From Planococcus halocryophilus (lineage in GTDB: Bacteria > Bacillota > Bacilli > Bacillales_A > Planococcaceae), in assembly GCF_022489025.1 (NCBI RefSeq), contig NZ_JAKVTG010000016.1:1-64000 (forward strand): a stretch of 64,000 bases of DNA, given 5' to 3'. Every line of letters begins with the position of its first letter. Positions within the stretch are counted from its first letter, which is position 1. The notes beneath the pieces are model-generated. The model was given only the letters and a program-made list of their open reading frames with translations, did no database searches and was not told the DNA's origin. The translations under genes and the position numbers were made by a program. Shown here piece by piece: positions 50,148 to 59,123 of this stretch.

Positions 50148-52187
50148 GTGAAATTCAGAGATTATGCCATCATGGTAGCCGTTATCATGATTGTGGTGAT
50201 GATGGTCATCCCTCTTCCGCCGCTCTTGTTAGATGTATTAATCATGATCAATATCAGTCTTGCCTTAACCATTCTATTGGTGGCAATGAATACAAAAGAA
50301 CCACTGCAATTTTCTATTTTCCCTACTTTACTATTGTTAACAACGTTGTTCCGATTAGGATTAAACGTATCAACGACGCGTTCAATTTTAACCAATCAAA
50401 CCGGTGGACAAGTAATCGAGACATTCGGTTCTTTTGTAGTCGGTGGTAGTGCTATTATCGGGATTCTAGTTTTCTTGATTTTGGTTATTATCCAGTTTCT
50501 TGTCATCACAAAAGGGTCTGAGCGAGTAGCCGAAGTTGCTGCACGATTCACACTCGATTCGATGCCTGGTAAGCAAATGAGTATTGATGCTGACCTTGGC
50601 GCTGGTATGATTTCAGATCAAGAAGCTAAAAACCGCCGTGAAAAAGTTAGCTCAGAAGCAGACTTCTACGGGGCTATGGACGGTGCTAGTAAATTTGTTA
50701 AAGGAGATGCCATTGCCGGTATCATTATTACCATCATCAATATTATTGGTGGTCTATTAATTGGTGTCATGGTCCATGGTTTGCCGTTCGCAGAAGCTGC
50801 TCAGTTGTTTACACTGTTATCTATTGGAGATGGATTGGTTTCACAAATTCCAGCTCTCTTGATTTCAACAGCGATGGGTATTGTTGTGACACGTGCAGTA
50901 TCAGACGGTAATTTAGGGTCAGATATTACGAGACAACTTTTTGCTTATCCAAAAATGCTCTATATTGTTGCTGGTACTTTAGTGATGTTTGCCGTATTTA
51001 CGCCCATCAGTCCAATGCTAGTCGGTCCGATTGCAGGCGTTATCGCTTACGGTGCTTTCCAGATGCAGAAAGCATTGAAATCTGAAGAAAAGCAGGAAGT
51101 TGAAATAAGCAAAGATGAAAAAGAAATAGAGGGAATGAAAAGTCCAGAAAGTGTTATCGACTTACTGCATGTCGATGCCATTGAGTTTGAATTTGGATAC
51201 GGCCTCATCCCAATTGCTGATAAAAATCAAGGTGGCGATTTACTCGACCGCGTCATCATGATTCGTCGCCAATGTGCGATGGAGCTTGGGATTGTTGTTC
51301 CAGTTATTCGCATTCGTGACAATATCCAACTGCAACCAAATGAATACATTATTAAAATTAAAGGCAACCGGGTAGCATCAGGTGAAATTATGCTGGATCA
51401 TTATTTGGCTATGAGCCCAGGTGTTGACGACGAAGCAGTAGAAGGCATTGAAACCGTTGAACCGGCCTTTGGCATGCCCGCGTTATGGGTTGATGAAGAC
51501 ATGAAAGAAGAAGCGGAAATGGCGGGTTACGCTATTGTTGATCCACCGTCTGTTGTGTCCACTCATTTAACCGAAGTGATCAAACGTCATGCTCATGAAT
51601 TAATCGGCAGACAAGAAGTGAAATCCCTTATTGAAAATATGCGCGAAACAGCCCCAGCGGTAGTCGAAGAATTAGTGCCCAACTTGATGACCATTGGTGA
51701 AGTGCAAAAAGTACTCATGAAGTTATTAAAAGAAAAAGTATCGATTCGCAATTTATTAGCGATTTTGGAAACACTAGCCGATTATTCCTCGCAAACAAAA
51801 GATCCTGATTTGTTGACCGAGTATGTTCGCCAAGCCCTATCCCGCCAAATCACCTTACAATACGCAACACCGAAAGAACCGCTGCAAGTCATTACAGCAG
51901 GAGCAAGCCTAGAAAAGAAATTCGCTGACTCGGTGCACCGGACAGAGCAAGGTAATTTCTTGTCCATTGATCCGGAATCTTCCCAGACGATATTTCAGAG
52001 AATCACAGAACAAGCAGCACAGCTTCAGCAAAACGGCGTCCAGCCAATTTTACTGACGTCTCCTGCAATTCGCATATACATGAGACAATTTGTTGAGCGT
52101 TTTGCACCGGACCTGCCAATCTTGTCCTATAATGAATTAGAACCGGAAATCGAAATTCAAAGTGTTGGAGTGGTGAACATCTCATGA
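50148..52187 (+). CDS. flhA: Flagellar export protein FlhA
   Basis: A 679-aa protein; eight membrane helices in the first 320 residues with the FHIPEP-type region (LLLLTTLFRLGLNVSTTRSIL, GDAIAGIIITIINIIGG), then the cytoplasmic ring domain. It starts with GTG after AGAGGAGGGG and overlaps flhF by ATGA. Confidence 0.97.
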   Translation: MKFRDYAIMVAVIMIVVMMVIPLPPLLLDVLIMINISLALTILLVAMNTKEPLQFSIFPTLLLLTTLFRLGLNVSTTRSILTNQTGGQVIETFGSFVVGGSAIIGILVFLILVIIQFLVITKGSERVAEVAARFTLDSMPGKQMSIDADLGAGMISDQEAKNRREKVSSEADFYGAMDGASKFVKGDAIAGIIITIINIIGGLLIGVMVHGLPFAEAAQLFTLLSIGDGLVSQIPALLISTAMGIVVTRAVSDGNLGSDITRQLFAYPKMLYIVAGTLVMFAVFTPISPMLVGPIAGVIAYGAFQMQKALKSEEKQEVEISKDEKEIEGMKSPESVIDLLHVDAIEFEFGYGLIPIADKNQGGDLLDRVIMIRRQCAMELGIVVPVIRIRDNIQLQPNEYIIKIKGNRVASGEIMLDHYLAMSPGVDDEAVEGIETVEPAFGMPALWVDEDMKEEAEMAGYAIVDPPSVVSTHLTEVIKRHAHELIGRQEVKSLIENMRETAPAVVEELVPNLMTIGEVQKVLMKLLKEKVSIRNLLAILETLADYSSQTKDPDLLTEYVRQALSRQITLQYATPKEPLQVITAGASLEKKFADSVHRTEQGNFLSIDPESSQTIFQRITEQAAQLQQNGVQPILLTSPAIRIYMRQFVERFAPDLPILSYNELEPEIEIQSVGVVNIS

Positions 52188-53293
52188 GATTAAAAACATA
52201 TATCGTTAGCACAATGGCTGAAGCAATTCCAATGATCAAACGGGATTTAGGTGAAGACGCGTTAATACTAAATACGAAAAAGATCAAAACGGGTGGATTT
52301 CTAGGACTTTTCAAAAAAAACAAGCTAGAAGTTACGGCTGCTATCGATCCAGGAGCAGCAAAAAAACGCAAGCAGGTTGAAGAAGTAGAAGCAGAACCAC
52401 CTACAGATTTAGACGTGCAACAAGATACCTCGGCTGACTTGATCAACGAACTAAAGAACATTAAGCAGTTTATGGTGCACCAAATCAAACAAGAAAGCCT
52501 TCCAAAAGAGTTGCAAGTAGTGAAAGAGCGATTGACGCAACAAGAAGTTTCAGCTGATGTTCAAGAAAAATTAATTGAAAAGTTAATGACGAGAGACGAG
52601 TCAGAGACAGCGCCTGCTACAGAGAATACGTGGCAAGTAGCTCGCGAAAAGCTAATGAGCATGATAGCGGAAAACCAAACGCAACCTACCACCGAAAACC
52701 CAAGAATTACGTGTTTTATTGGGCCTACGGGTGTAGGGAAAACGACAACAATCGCTAAAATTGCAGCGAGTCACACATTAAATAGCGATAAAAAAGTTGG
52801 ATTAATAACGGCGGATACGTATCGTATCGCGGCAGTTGAGCAACTGAAAACCTACGGTGGCATTTTGAATATTCCGGTCCAGGTGATTGAATCGTCAGCG
52901 GATTTAACAAAAGCAATTGAGGATTTCCAGGATTGCGACATTATTTTAATTGATACTGCAGGACGCAATTATCAACAAACGGAGTATGTAGAAGAGTTAA
53001 AGAATCTATTGCCGGCTGATAGCAATGTGCAAGTGCACTTAGTGCTCAGCCTTACCGCTAAGTATGAAGACATGAAAAAGATTATAGATAATTTCCAATC
53101 GATTTCTACGAATGAGTTGCTACTAACTAAAAAAGACGAAACGGGCTCTTCGGGAGCCATATTGAACTTGATTTGTCATTACGATATTCCAATCCGTTAT
53201 ATTGCGAATGGACAAAATGTGCCAGATGATTTATTGGCACTCACTCCTGAATTGGTAGCGGATTTTGTCATGGGGGAAGAAAATCATGCTTGA
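52184..53293 (+). CDS. flhF: SRP-like GTPase FlhF
   Basis: A 369-aa signal-recognition-type GTPase that sets flagellar position and number. A B domain (about 1-115), a helical N domain and a G domain are present, with G1 GPTGVGKTTTIAK (about 178-190), DTYRIAAVEQL and DTAGRN. The ATG overlaps the flhA stop. It overlaps flhG by 8 nt. Confidence 0.96.
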   Translation: MRLKTYIVSTMAEAIPMIKRDLGEDALILNTKKIKTGGFLGLFKKNKLEVTAAIDPGAAKKRKQVEEVEAEPPTDLDVQQDTSADLINELKNIKQFMVHQIKQESLPKELQVVKERLTQQEVSADVQEKLIEKLMTRDESETAPATENTWQVAREKLMSMIAENQTQPTTENPRITCFIGPTGVGKTTTIAKIAASHTLNSDKKVGLITADTYRIAAVEQLKTYGGILNIPVQVIESSADLTKAIEDFQDCDIILIDTAGRNYQQTEYVEELKNLLPADSNVQVHLVLSLTAKYEDMKKIIDNFQSISTNELLLTKKDETGSSGAILNLICHYDIPIRYIANGQNVPDDLLALTPELVADFVMGEENHA

Positions 53294-54155
53294 CCAAGTG
53301 AGCCAGTTAAGAGAAAAAATGCTGAAAAAGAAGTCTGGATTGCTTGAATTGAAACCCATTAAAAAAACGAGAGTATTAGCTGTTACGAGTGGTAAAGGCG
53401 GAGTGGGAAAAACCAATTTCGCGTTAAACTTTGGTTTAAGTCTAGTAGAACAAAATAAAAAAGTACTGATTTTTGACGTTGATCTTGGCTTTGCCAACAT
53501 TGATGTGTTGCTCGGACAGATGCCACGGGAAACTATTGCTTCAATGATTGAAAAAGATTTAACGGTTTACGACATCATTGAAGAAGGACCTAATGGCTTG
53601 CTGTTTATTTCAGGCGGGAACGGCTTTAATGAGTTGTTTCGAATGGACGACTTGAAACTTAAAAAGTTTTTCCAAGAATTAGGGACGCTTCAAGGTCAGG
53701 TTGATTACATCATATTGGATACAGGTGCAGGGTTGTCTTATGAGAACCTTCGATATATTTTGGCTGCGGATGATGTGATTTTAGTAACAACCCCTGAGCC
53801 AACCTCGATTACCGATGCTTATTCGATTGTTAAAATGGTCCATGGAAAAGATCCCAATGTTCACATGAAGCTAGTGGTAAATCAATGCGTTAGTTTGAAA
53901 GAAGGACAGCAAACAGCTGCCAATTTCAAGCAAGCAGCTGAGCAATTTTTAGGGAAAGAAATTGGAACCTTAGGATCTATTCCTAACGATTCCCACATTC
54001 CAGAAGCAGTGAAAAAGCAGCAACCGCTCATGCTAGCCTACCCATCTAGTGAGTCGGCAATAGCAATCCGCCAAATGACCGGTGAATTCCTGCAACTTCG
54101 GATGCCTTATAAATTGGGGCTTAAGGGGTTTATCATGAAAATGTTATTTAAATAA
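53286..54155 (+). CDS. flhG: MinD-like ATPase FlhG
   Basis: A 289-aa ParA/MinD-type ATPase with deviant Walker A SGKGGVGKTNFALN (about 36-49), FDVDLGFANIDVLLG and DTGAGLS. FlhG stimulates FlhF and controls flagellar number and spacing. ATG 53286 follows GGGGGAAG; a TTG at 53265 is in frame but lies before that site. Confidence 0.95.
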   Translation: MLDQVSQLREKMLKKKSGLLELKPIKKTRVLAVTSGKGGVGKTNFALNFGLSLVEQNKKVLIFDVDLGFANIDVLLGQMPRETIASMIEKDLTVYDIIEEGPNGLLFISGGNGFNELFRMDDLKLKKFFQELGTLQGQVDYIILDTGAGLSYENLRYILAADDVILVTTPEPTSITDAYSIVKMVHGKDPNVHMKLVVNQCVSLKEGQQTAANFKQAAEQFLGKEIGTLGSIPNDSHIPEAVKKQQPLMLAYPSSESAIAIRQMTGEFLQLRMPYKLGLKGFIMKMLFK

Positions 54156-54191
54156 GAGCGGCTTTACCGCTTGGAAATGGTGGTGAAAATC

Positions 54192-54950
54192 ATGCTGAAT
54201 CATAAATTATCAAAAGAAGAGCTCGTCTGTTGGAGTGACTGGCAACAACACCGTGACCCAGATGCCGGTGAATACTTAGTTGAACAGTATCTTCCTTTGG
54301 TCGATTACGTGATTCAACGATTCATGATCAGTTTGCCCAAGACTGTCGAAAAAGATGACATTCGCAGTTATGCTTATGAGGGATTGCTTGATGCTCTCAG
54401 CAAATTCAATATTGAGAGAGACTTGAAATTTGAAACCTATGCTTCTTGGCGCATTAAAGGAGCCATCATTGACGGACTCCGCCAAAGTGACTGGTTACCC
54501 AGGTCTGTTAGAGACAAAGTGAAAAAAATTGAAAAAGCCTTTCTGTTATTAGAGCAGCAAAGTAGCGCCTCGGTTTCTGATGAAGAAGTTAGCTCTTATT
54601 TAGGAATTACGAAAGCAGAGCTCAATAAAACCGTTTCTGAAGCGGCTTTATCAACAATGATATCAATGGACGATGAGAATTTTGAAGACCAAGGAAAGCT
54701 TGTAAATTACCATGTGAATTCACCAGAACGACATTTATCAGAACAAATGATGAAAGAGTCGTTGGTCCGCGCTATTGAACGACTGCCTGAAAAAGAAAAA
54801 ATTACAGTGTCTTTGTGTTACTTTGAAGAAATGAAGTTAACTGAAATCGCTGAAATTCTAAACGTTAGCGTTTCTAGAGTGTCTCAGTTGCACTCAAAAG
54901 CGATGCTTCGATTACACGCTTCAGTTTTATCTGTACATGACAATTATTAA
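54192..54950 (+). CDS. sigD: Flagellar sigma factor SigD (FliA)
   Basis: A 252-aa sigma-70 family factor of the FliA/WhiG class. Region 2 (DDIRSYAYEGLLDALSKFN, LKFETYASWRIKGAIIDGLR), region 3 and region 4 (KLTEIAEILNVSVSRVSQLHSKAMLRL) are all present. ATG 54192 follows GGTGGTG; several in-frame TTG/ATG/GTG codons from 54171 lie in or before that site. It follows flhG directly: the chemotaxis genes that stand between flhG and sigD in B. subtilis are absent. Confidence 0.95.
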   Translation: MLNHKLSKEELVCWSDWQQHRDPDAGEYLVEQYLPLVDYVIQRFMISLPKTVEKDDIRSYAYEGLLDALSKFNIERDLKFETYASWRIKGAIIDGLRQSDWLPRSVRDKVKKIEKAFLLLEQQSSASVSDEEVSSYLGITKAELNKTVSEAALSTMISMDDENFEDQGKLVNYHVNSPERHLSEQMMKESLVRAIERLPEKEKITVSLCYFEEMKLTEIAEILNVSVSRVSQLHSKAMLRLHASVLSVHDNY

Positions 54951-54979
54951 AAGTAAAAAACAGATTGGGGGCCAAAGTG

Positions 54980-55417
54980 ATGACAATGGAATATTTATTA
55001 ATTGCCGCGAGTATTTTTCTGTTGTTGCTAAATCTCTTGTTGATGCTGACAGTCAAAAGTAAGAGAACCGATGAGGGCTCAGATGGAGTCTATGAAAGCA
55101 TGGCCAATTTTGTAACGCAACTCGAAGAAGAAAACAATGAACTTTACGATAAATTGATTACTTATATAAAAAGTAGTGAAATGCAACTATCAGAACGGAT
55201 CAAACAATTGGAAAAAAGAGATGTTTCAACGTTTCTTGAGAAAGCCATGCCCTATGAAACTTCTATAGAGATAGACAAAATTATGCAACTTTCTAAACAA
55301 GGATTTTCTTCTAAGCAAATTGCTAAAGTGCTACAAATTGATTATGGCAAAGTAGATCTTATTGTTCATATGAACAGCATGAAGCGGGGCAATTACAAAG
55401 GAAACGGGGTGTTGTAA
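54980..55417 (+). CDS. SwrB-like membrane protein (DUF6115 type)
   Basis: A 145-aa protein with an N-terminal membrane helix (about 3-25), a coiled-coil stretch (about 35-90) and a C-terminal small HTH-like segment (MQLSKQGFSSKQIAKVLQIDYGKVDLIV). Position directly after sigD and domain order match SwrB of B. subtilis, which activates flagellar assembly, but sequence similarity by eye is limited. ATG 54980 follows TTGGGGG. Confidence 0.68.
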   Translation: MTMEYLLIAASIFLLLLNLLLMLTVKSKRTDEGSDGVYESMANFVTQLEEENNELYDKLITYIKSSEMQLSERIKQLEKRDVSTFLEKAMPYETSIEIDKIMQLSKQGFSSKQIAKVLQIDYGKVDLIVHMNSMKRGNYKGNGVL

Positions 55418-55855
55418 TTGCGCATTGATAGCCAAACTGCCATTCAGAATGAGAGAATTTCCAAACAACTAACTAGCAATAAAGCGAATACGCCTTTCTC
55501 AACCGCTATGAACAAGTCTCAGTCAAAATTACATCACGACTCATTAAACCGCTTAATGGACCATGTAGACAAACAAGGGCAGAAGCTAGCAAATCAGCGG
55601 ACTTTTGAAAACTTGATCAGTTACAAACAAGCCGTAAAACAATTTGTAAGCGAATCTGTTCAATATGGCCTGCATCTATCAGATGAACAAAGCCATACCC
55701 CAGGTGGTAGTATTAGACCGCAACAAATTGTAAAAATAATAGATAAAAAATTAATTGATATTCAAGACCAGATATTGGATAATGAAAAAGAAGGTATCGG
55801 TACTTTAGATCTAGTTGGAGAAATCAAAGGTTTGCTCATTAACTTATATATGTGA
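55418..55855 (+). CDS. YaaR-family protein (DUF327)
   Basis: A 145-aa protein: YKQAVKQFVSESVQYGLHL, IVKIIDKKLIDIQDQIL and GEIKGLLINLYM are typical of the YaaR/DUF327 family, of unknown function. The first third is polar and probably disordered. It starts with TTG right after the preceding stop and is coupled to the PilZ gene. Its position at the end of a flagellar operon suggests a motility link. Confidence 0.8.
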   Translation: MRIDSQTAIQNERISKQLTSNKANTPFSTAMNKSQSKLHHDSLNRLMDHVDKQGQKLANQRTFENLISYKQAVKQFVSESVQYGLHLSDEQSHTPGGSIRPQQIVKIIDKKLIDIQDQILDNEKEGIGTLDLVGEIKGLLINLYM

Positions 55856-55875
55856 GCAAGGATGGAGAGGGCGAA

Positions 55876-56226
55876 ATGTCGGAAAATCGTCGAGAATTTT
55901 TTCGAGTTATTTTCAATCAAGCTTTGAGTGGGAAAGTTTCAGTATATGGTGGTAGTTTTTTACCGATTCAGATTTATGATGTAAGTGCAGGGGGGCTAGT
56001 ATTTTCTTCTCCTCTAAACCTCCCAATAGGAGAAAGCGTAAGTTGTAGCTTTGAATTACTAGAGAAAGACTTTTTGCTTGAAGGATCCATTGTGCGAAAA
56101 GCAACAGGAGTAGATGTAGTGGAATGCGGAGTAGAATTTGCTGTGAACCAAGGAGCATCTTCAGAGTTATTCAAGCAACTAAACTATTATCAAATTCGTC
56201 AACGTAAAAGTTTATTGGAGGATTAA
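55876..56226 (+). CDS. PilZ-domain protein, probable c-di-GMP receptor
   Basis: A 116-aa single-domain PilZ protein. Both c-di-GMP-binding motifs are present: RxxxR (R6 to R10 in RREFFRV) and D/NxSxxG (D35, S37, G40 in DVSAGG). ATG 55876 follows GGAGAGGG; a GTG at 55852 overlapping the previous stop is an alternative. It is the last gene of the fla operon and would let c-di-GMP affect motility, as YpfA/DgrA does in B. subtilis; this role is inferred. Confidence 0.88.
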   Translation: MSENRREFFRVIFNQALSGKVSVYGGSFLPIQIYDVSAGGLVFSSPLNLPIGESVSCSFELLEKDFLLEGSIVRKATGVDVVECGVEFAVNQGASSELFKQLNYYQIRQRKSLLED

Positions 56227-56237
56227 CTTCACCACCT

Positions 56238-56272
56238 CAAAAAAGAGCAGGCCATGTGCCTGTTCTTTTTTG
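56238..56272 (+). terminator. Terminator of the fla operon
   Basis: AAAAAAGAGCAGGC pairs with GCCTGTTCTTTTTT around a 5-nt loop, 14 bp after the PilZ stop codon. Confidence 0.9.
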
Positions 56273-56371
56273 TTTCATAAAATTAGATAGAAAGTGGTTT
56301 TCCTTGCGAGAAGGAATTTCTAAAGAAAAAATAGAAGTAATAGCCAAGCGAATAAGAAAAAGAAGGTGGAA

Positions 56372-57142
56372 ATGATAGAAGCACCAGCAGCAATTCTTAC
56401 GGTATGGCACCAGTTTGATGGCTTTCCAATGGAGACGTTGACCAAGGCTTGGTACTACCAGCGCTCAGGCAAAAATAAACAACGTAGCGTGGAACAAATG
56501 CAGGCACATTACCATCAGTACAAGATTACAGGAAATTGTTTTGATTTGGCGATTTGGTTGCTATCAGCTTTTGATGCGGCCGGGATAAAAGCATATCCAA
56601 TAGGCAGCCACTTGAAAACGGAACAAGCTCATGCAGCCATACTAGCTGAAGATCAGTCTGGTCGGAGATTTTTATGTGATTTGGGGGACCAATGGATTCA
56701 ACCGATCTTAATCGACTTTACGAGTGAAGCGTTTGATAGCAATAAACAGACGGGTTTTTTCCCGGGAGCGGAAGTGCAAGTACGGCCGGTTGAAAAAGGA
56801 TTTGAGATTGTGTATTTTCGACCGAATGGCAAAAAATCTAGTCAAGTTTATATGACAGAACCCATTGAACGTGAATACTTTTGGGAAGCAGCCGAATATT
56901 CGCAACATCATATCCGTCCGGAGCCGCTAGTAGAAGTTCGACTACAGGGAAAAGGTGAAACCGTCCATTGGGAATTTGACAATTGGCAAAGCTTTTTAAG
57001 TACGAATACAGGGCTGTATCTTGATTTACCTTTTGAGACGTTAGAAGATTGGATAGAAAGAATTCATGAAAAAACACATTATGATAAAGAATTTTTACTT
57101 GAGGCTTTGAGTTATTATAAACAACTAAAAAACAATGAATAA
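56372..57142 (+). CDS. Arylamine N-acetyltransferase-like / transglutaminase-fold protein
   Basis: A 256-aa protein with a plausible Cys-His-Asp triad of the NAT/transglutaminase fold: C56 in GNCFDLA, H87 in QAHAAI, D103 in LCDLGDQW. NAT enzymes acetylate arylamines from acetyl-CoA; distant members have other acyl substrates, so the substrate is open. ATG 56372 follows AAGAAGGTGG; a GTG six nucleotides earlier is also possible. It is followed by an unknown gene and a Nudix gene on the same strand. Confidence 0.68.
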   Translation: MIEAPAAILTVWHQFDGFPMETLTKAWYYQRSGKNKQRSVEQMQAHYHQYKITGNCFDLAIWLLSAFDAAGIKAYPIGSHLKTEQAHAAILAEDQSGRRFLCDLGDQWIQPILIDFTSEAFDSNKQTGFFPGAEVQVRPVEKGFEIVYFRPNGKKSSQVYMTEPIEREYFWEAAEYSQHHIRPEPLVEVRLQGKGETVHWEFDNWQSFLSTNTGLYLDLPFETLEDWIERIHEKTHYDKEFLLEALSYYKQLKNNE

Positions 57143-57187
57143 TAGCATCCATAAGCTGCAGAAAGAAAAGGGCAGGTGAATCAATGT

Positions 57188-57652
57188 ATGGAACTTAAAA
57201 CACAATTGCAGTTTGAACTGACAGAGTTTGCAGACGATCGAGGAGAAGAACGAATACCGGCTATTGGCAACTATGATTATTGGCTCTTGCTGATGGAGTA
57301 TTTTATAGCCAAATCCGATAGTTTTGAAATTCATTGTTGGAATGAAGAAGTGGTCGCCATTGAAGAGTTTACGTCAAATGTGCCAGGACTGTTTGAAATC
57401 ACTAAAAAAGAAGGCATGACTATTTTTACTGGTGTACTAACAGTTGAAATCGCCGAATTTTTGATCACGCGCCCTATGAATCGAGAAAAGAGGCTGGCAT
57501 GGTTTTCCGTGTTTTTAAGTAATGGAGAGCAACATGTTTTCTCTTCAGAGCATTGGGGAACTGAATTTTTTGTGCCGGATGTAACGGAAGAAGATTTGTT
57601 GTTTATCAAACATGTTGCACCAGACGACACTCTTTTTAATCAATACACTTAA
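57188..57652 (+). CDS. Hypothetical protein
   Basis: A 154-aa acidic, soluble protein without signal peptide, membrane segment or recognisable motif. ATG 57188 follows CAGGTG; a GTG at 57176 is in frame. Tightly spaced between the NAT-like and Nudix genes, it may be in the same transcript. No function can be offered. Confidence 0.7.
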   Translation: MELKTQLQFELTEFADDRGEERIPAIGNYDYWLLLMEYFIAKSDSFEIHCWNEEVVAIEEFTSNVPGLFEITKKEGMTIFTGVLTVEIAEFLITRPMNREKRLAWFSVFLSNGEQHVFSSEHWGTEFFVPDVTEEDLLFIKHVAPDDTLFNQYT

Positions 57653-57677
57653 TACAATCGAAAATGAGGCAATAAGA

Positions 57678-58310
57678 ATGGAGACAGAAAAATTACGTAT
57701 TTACGATGAACATAGAGTGGCACAAGGCATAGCTAGTCGACAGACCATTCATGAGCAAGGCTATTGGCACGAAACTTTTCACTGTTGGGTGATTGGTCGC
57801 GAGGACGATAAGGATCTGATTTACTTGCAGTTACGCAGTGACAACAAAAAGGACTTTCCAGGTCTTTTTGATATTACAGCTGCAGGACATCTATTAGCTG
57901 ATGAATCAGTTAAAGACGGCATTCGGGAAGTACGTGAAGAGCTTGGACTAAAAGTAAGCTTTAACGAGCTAATCCCTCTTGGAACCATTAAAGACCAACT
58001 AGCAATAGGCGATTTTCTAGACAATGAGCACTGCCATTGCTTCTTATATCACAAAAATGACAACCATGACGAAACGTTTGAGTTACAAAAAGAAGAAGTA
58101 TCCGGTATGGCAAAAGTGGATTTTAGAGAATTGGTTGCTTTAGTTGTAGGAGAAAAAGAAAGAGTGGCAGTTAGAGGATTTATGTCAACGCTAAAAGGAA
58201 GACGGGATTTTAAGAAAGAGATTGGTTTAACCGATTTAGTACCGCATAGCTCTCCTTACTGGCAGAATATAATTGAGCAAATCGAGTTGGTATTAACCCG
58301 ACGGTCTTAA
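57678..58310 (+). CDS. Nudix hydrolase (IDI-like)
   Basis: A 210-aa protein with a complete Nudix box, G70 to L91 (GHLLADESVKDGIREVREELGL pattern, E76, R83-E84, E87-E88). The N-terminal HETFHCWVIGRE and LRSDNKKDFPGLFDITAAGH resemble the isopentenyl-diphosphate isomerase-like branch of Nudix proteins. The substrate is unknown. The ribosome site is weak (GAGGC). It begins 25 nt after the previous gene. Confidence 0.85.
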   Translation: METEKLRIYDEHRVAQGIASRQTIHEQGYWHETFHCWVIGREDDKDLIYLQLRSDNKKDFPGLFDITAAGHLLADESVKDGIREVREELGLKVSFNELIPLGTIKDQLAIGDFLDNEHCHCFLYHKNDNHDETFELQKEEVSGMAKVDFRELVALVVGEKERVAVRGFMSTLKGRRDFKKEIGLTDLVPHSSPYWQNIIEQIELVLTRRS

Positions 58311-58432
58311 CGAATACAAGGACACATCCTCTTGATAGGTTGTGCCAGCTTAAAGACAAAAGGAGTATTGAGGTGAACTTGATCTTCTGTCCTATCTATA
58401 CTTTAATCGTCTGAGATACGCCTATTTGTATG

Positions 58433-58529
58433 GACGCTAGCGATGGCGCGTCACGGGGTAGACGAAGCAAGAAGACAGGTGTTTTTCCTGGCTTTTTGCG
58501 GGAGTCATCCCCAAAGCGGCCAGCGCGGC
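58433..58529 (+). repeat. Family 2 intergenic repeat, copy 2
   Basis: GACGCTAGCGATGGCGCGTC, GCAAGAAGACAGG, TTCCTGGCTTTTTGCGGGAG and CCAGCGCGGC appear in the same order as copy 1 at 23813. It fills the gap between the Nudix gene and the DUF3899 gene, flanked by two similar hairpins (58314-58341 and 58572-58602). Confidence 0.85.
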
Positions 58530-58571
58530 TTTATTCTCCTACATTGTACAAAAAGACTTTATCTACAGTCT

Positions 58572-58606
58572 TAAGGCACAACCTCTTGGGAGGTTGTGCC
58601 TTTTTA
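58572..58606 (+). terminator. Terminator downstream of the Nudix gene
   Basis: AAGGCACAACCT pairs with AGGTTGTGCCTT, followed by TTTATC. A decayed version, ACACATCCTCTTGATAGGTTGTG, is at 58321-58343, directly after the Nudix stop. Confidence 0.82.
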
Positions 58607-58615
58607 TCTATCCAA

Positions 58616-58987
58616 TCAACTCAAGAAATAGATAGCGGAAGAAACAAGTAAACTACCAATACTAAAGAGTAGCCCAACTTGCAAAAAAGCTGATCGGTTA
58701 GGAAATTCTTTCCGAAAACTTACAGATTCCAAAAAACGTTTTTCACTTTCTCGAATGAGTTGATCTTTTTTATTTGTTTTTGCGAAAAAGTTTCGAGTGC
58801 TTTTTACGAACGCTGTAAAAAACTGACCTTCGATCAATACCATCATCGAATAAATCATAATTAATAAAAGTCCAGTTAAAAATAAAGCGTCAAACCAAGT
58901 CGCAAGAGTCCATTGCCTATATAGAAAGAAAGATAAAACGAACGAAGCGCTTAACGAAATAAAGAATAAAATAAGTTTGAAATTCAT
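58616..58987 (-). CDS. DUF3899-type membrane protein
   Basis: A 123-aa protein with three hydrophobic helices (about 5-22, 32-52 and 100-120) and a basic loop between the second and third. Size and the LFLTGLLLIMIYSMMVLIEGQFF segment fit DUF3899, whose function is unknown. It is a single gene on the reverse strand, transcribed away from the opp operon. Confidence 0.7.
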   Translation of the reverse strand: MNFKLILFFISLSASFVLSFFLYRQWTLATWFDALFLTGLLLIMIYSMMVLIEGQFFTAFVKSTRNFFAKTNKKDQLIRESEKRFLESVSFRKEFPNRSAFLQVGLLFSIGSLLVSSAIYFLS

Positions 58988-59059
58988 GTGAATTGTTCCT
59001 TTCTGGTGTCAATTAAAGATTACCATGCATTATATATATTTGAAAATTTAAACATCTTG

Positions 59060-59088
59060 TTGCCTAATTGTACAATAACAATTATGAT
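59060..59088 (+). promoter_or_regulatory. Candidate SigA promoter of oppA
   Basis: TTGCCT (59060-59065), a 17-nt spacer and TATGAT (59083-59088), 35 nt before the oppA ATG. Confidence 0.55.
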
Positions 59089-59123
59089 TAATAGGAATTA
59101 TCAAAATAATTGGGGGTAGGAAT

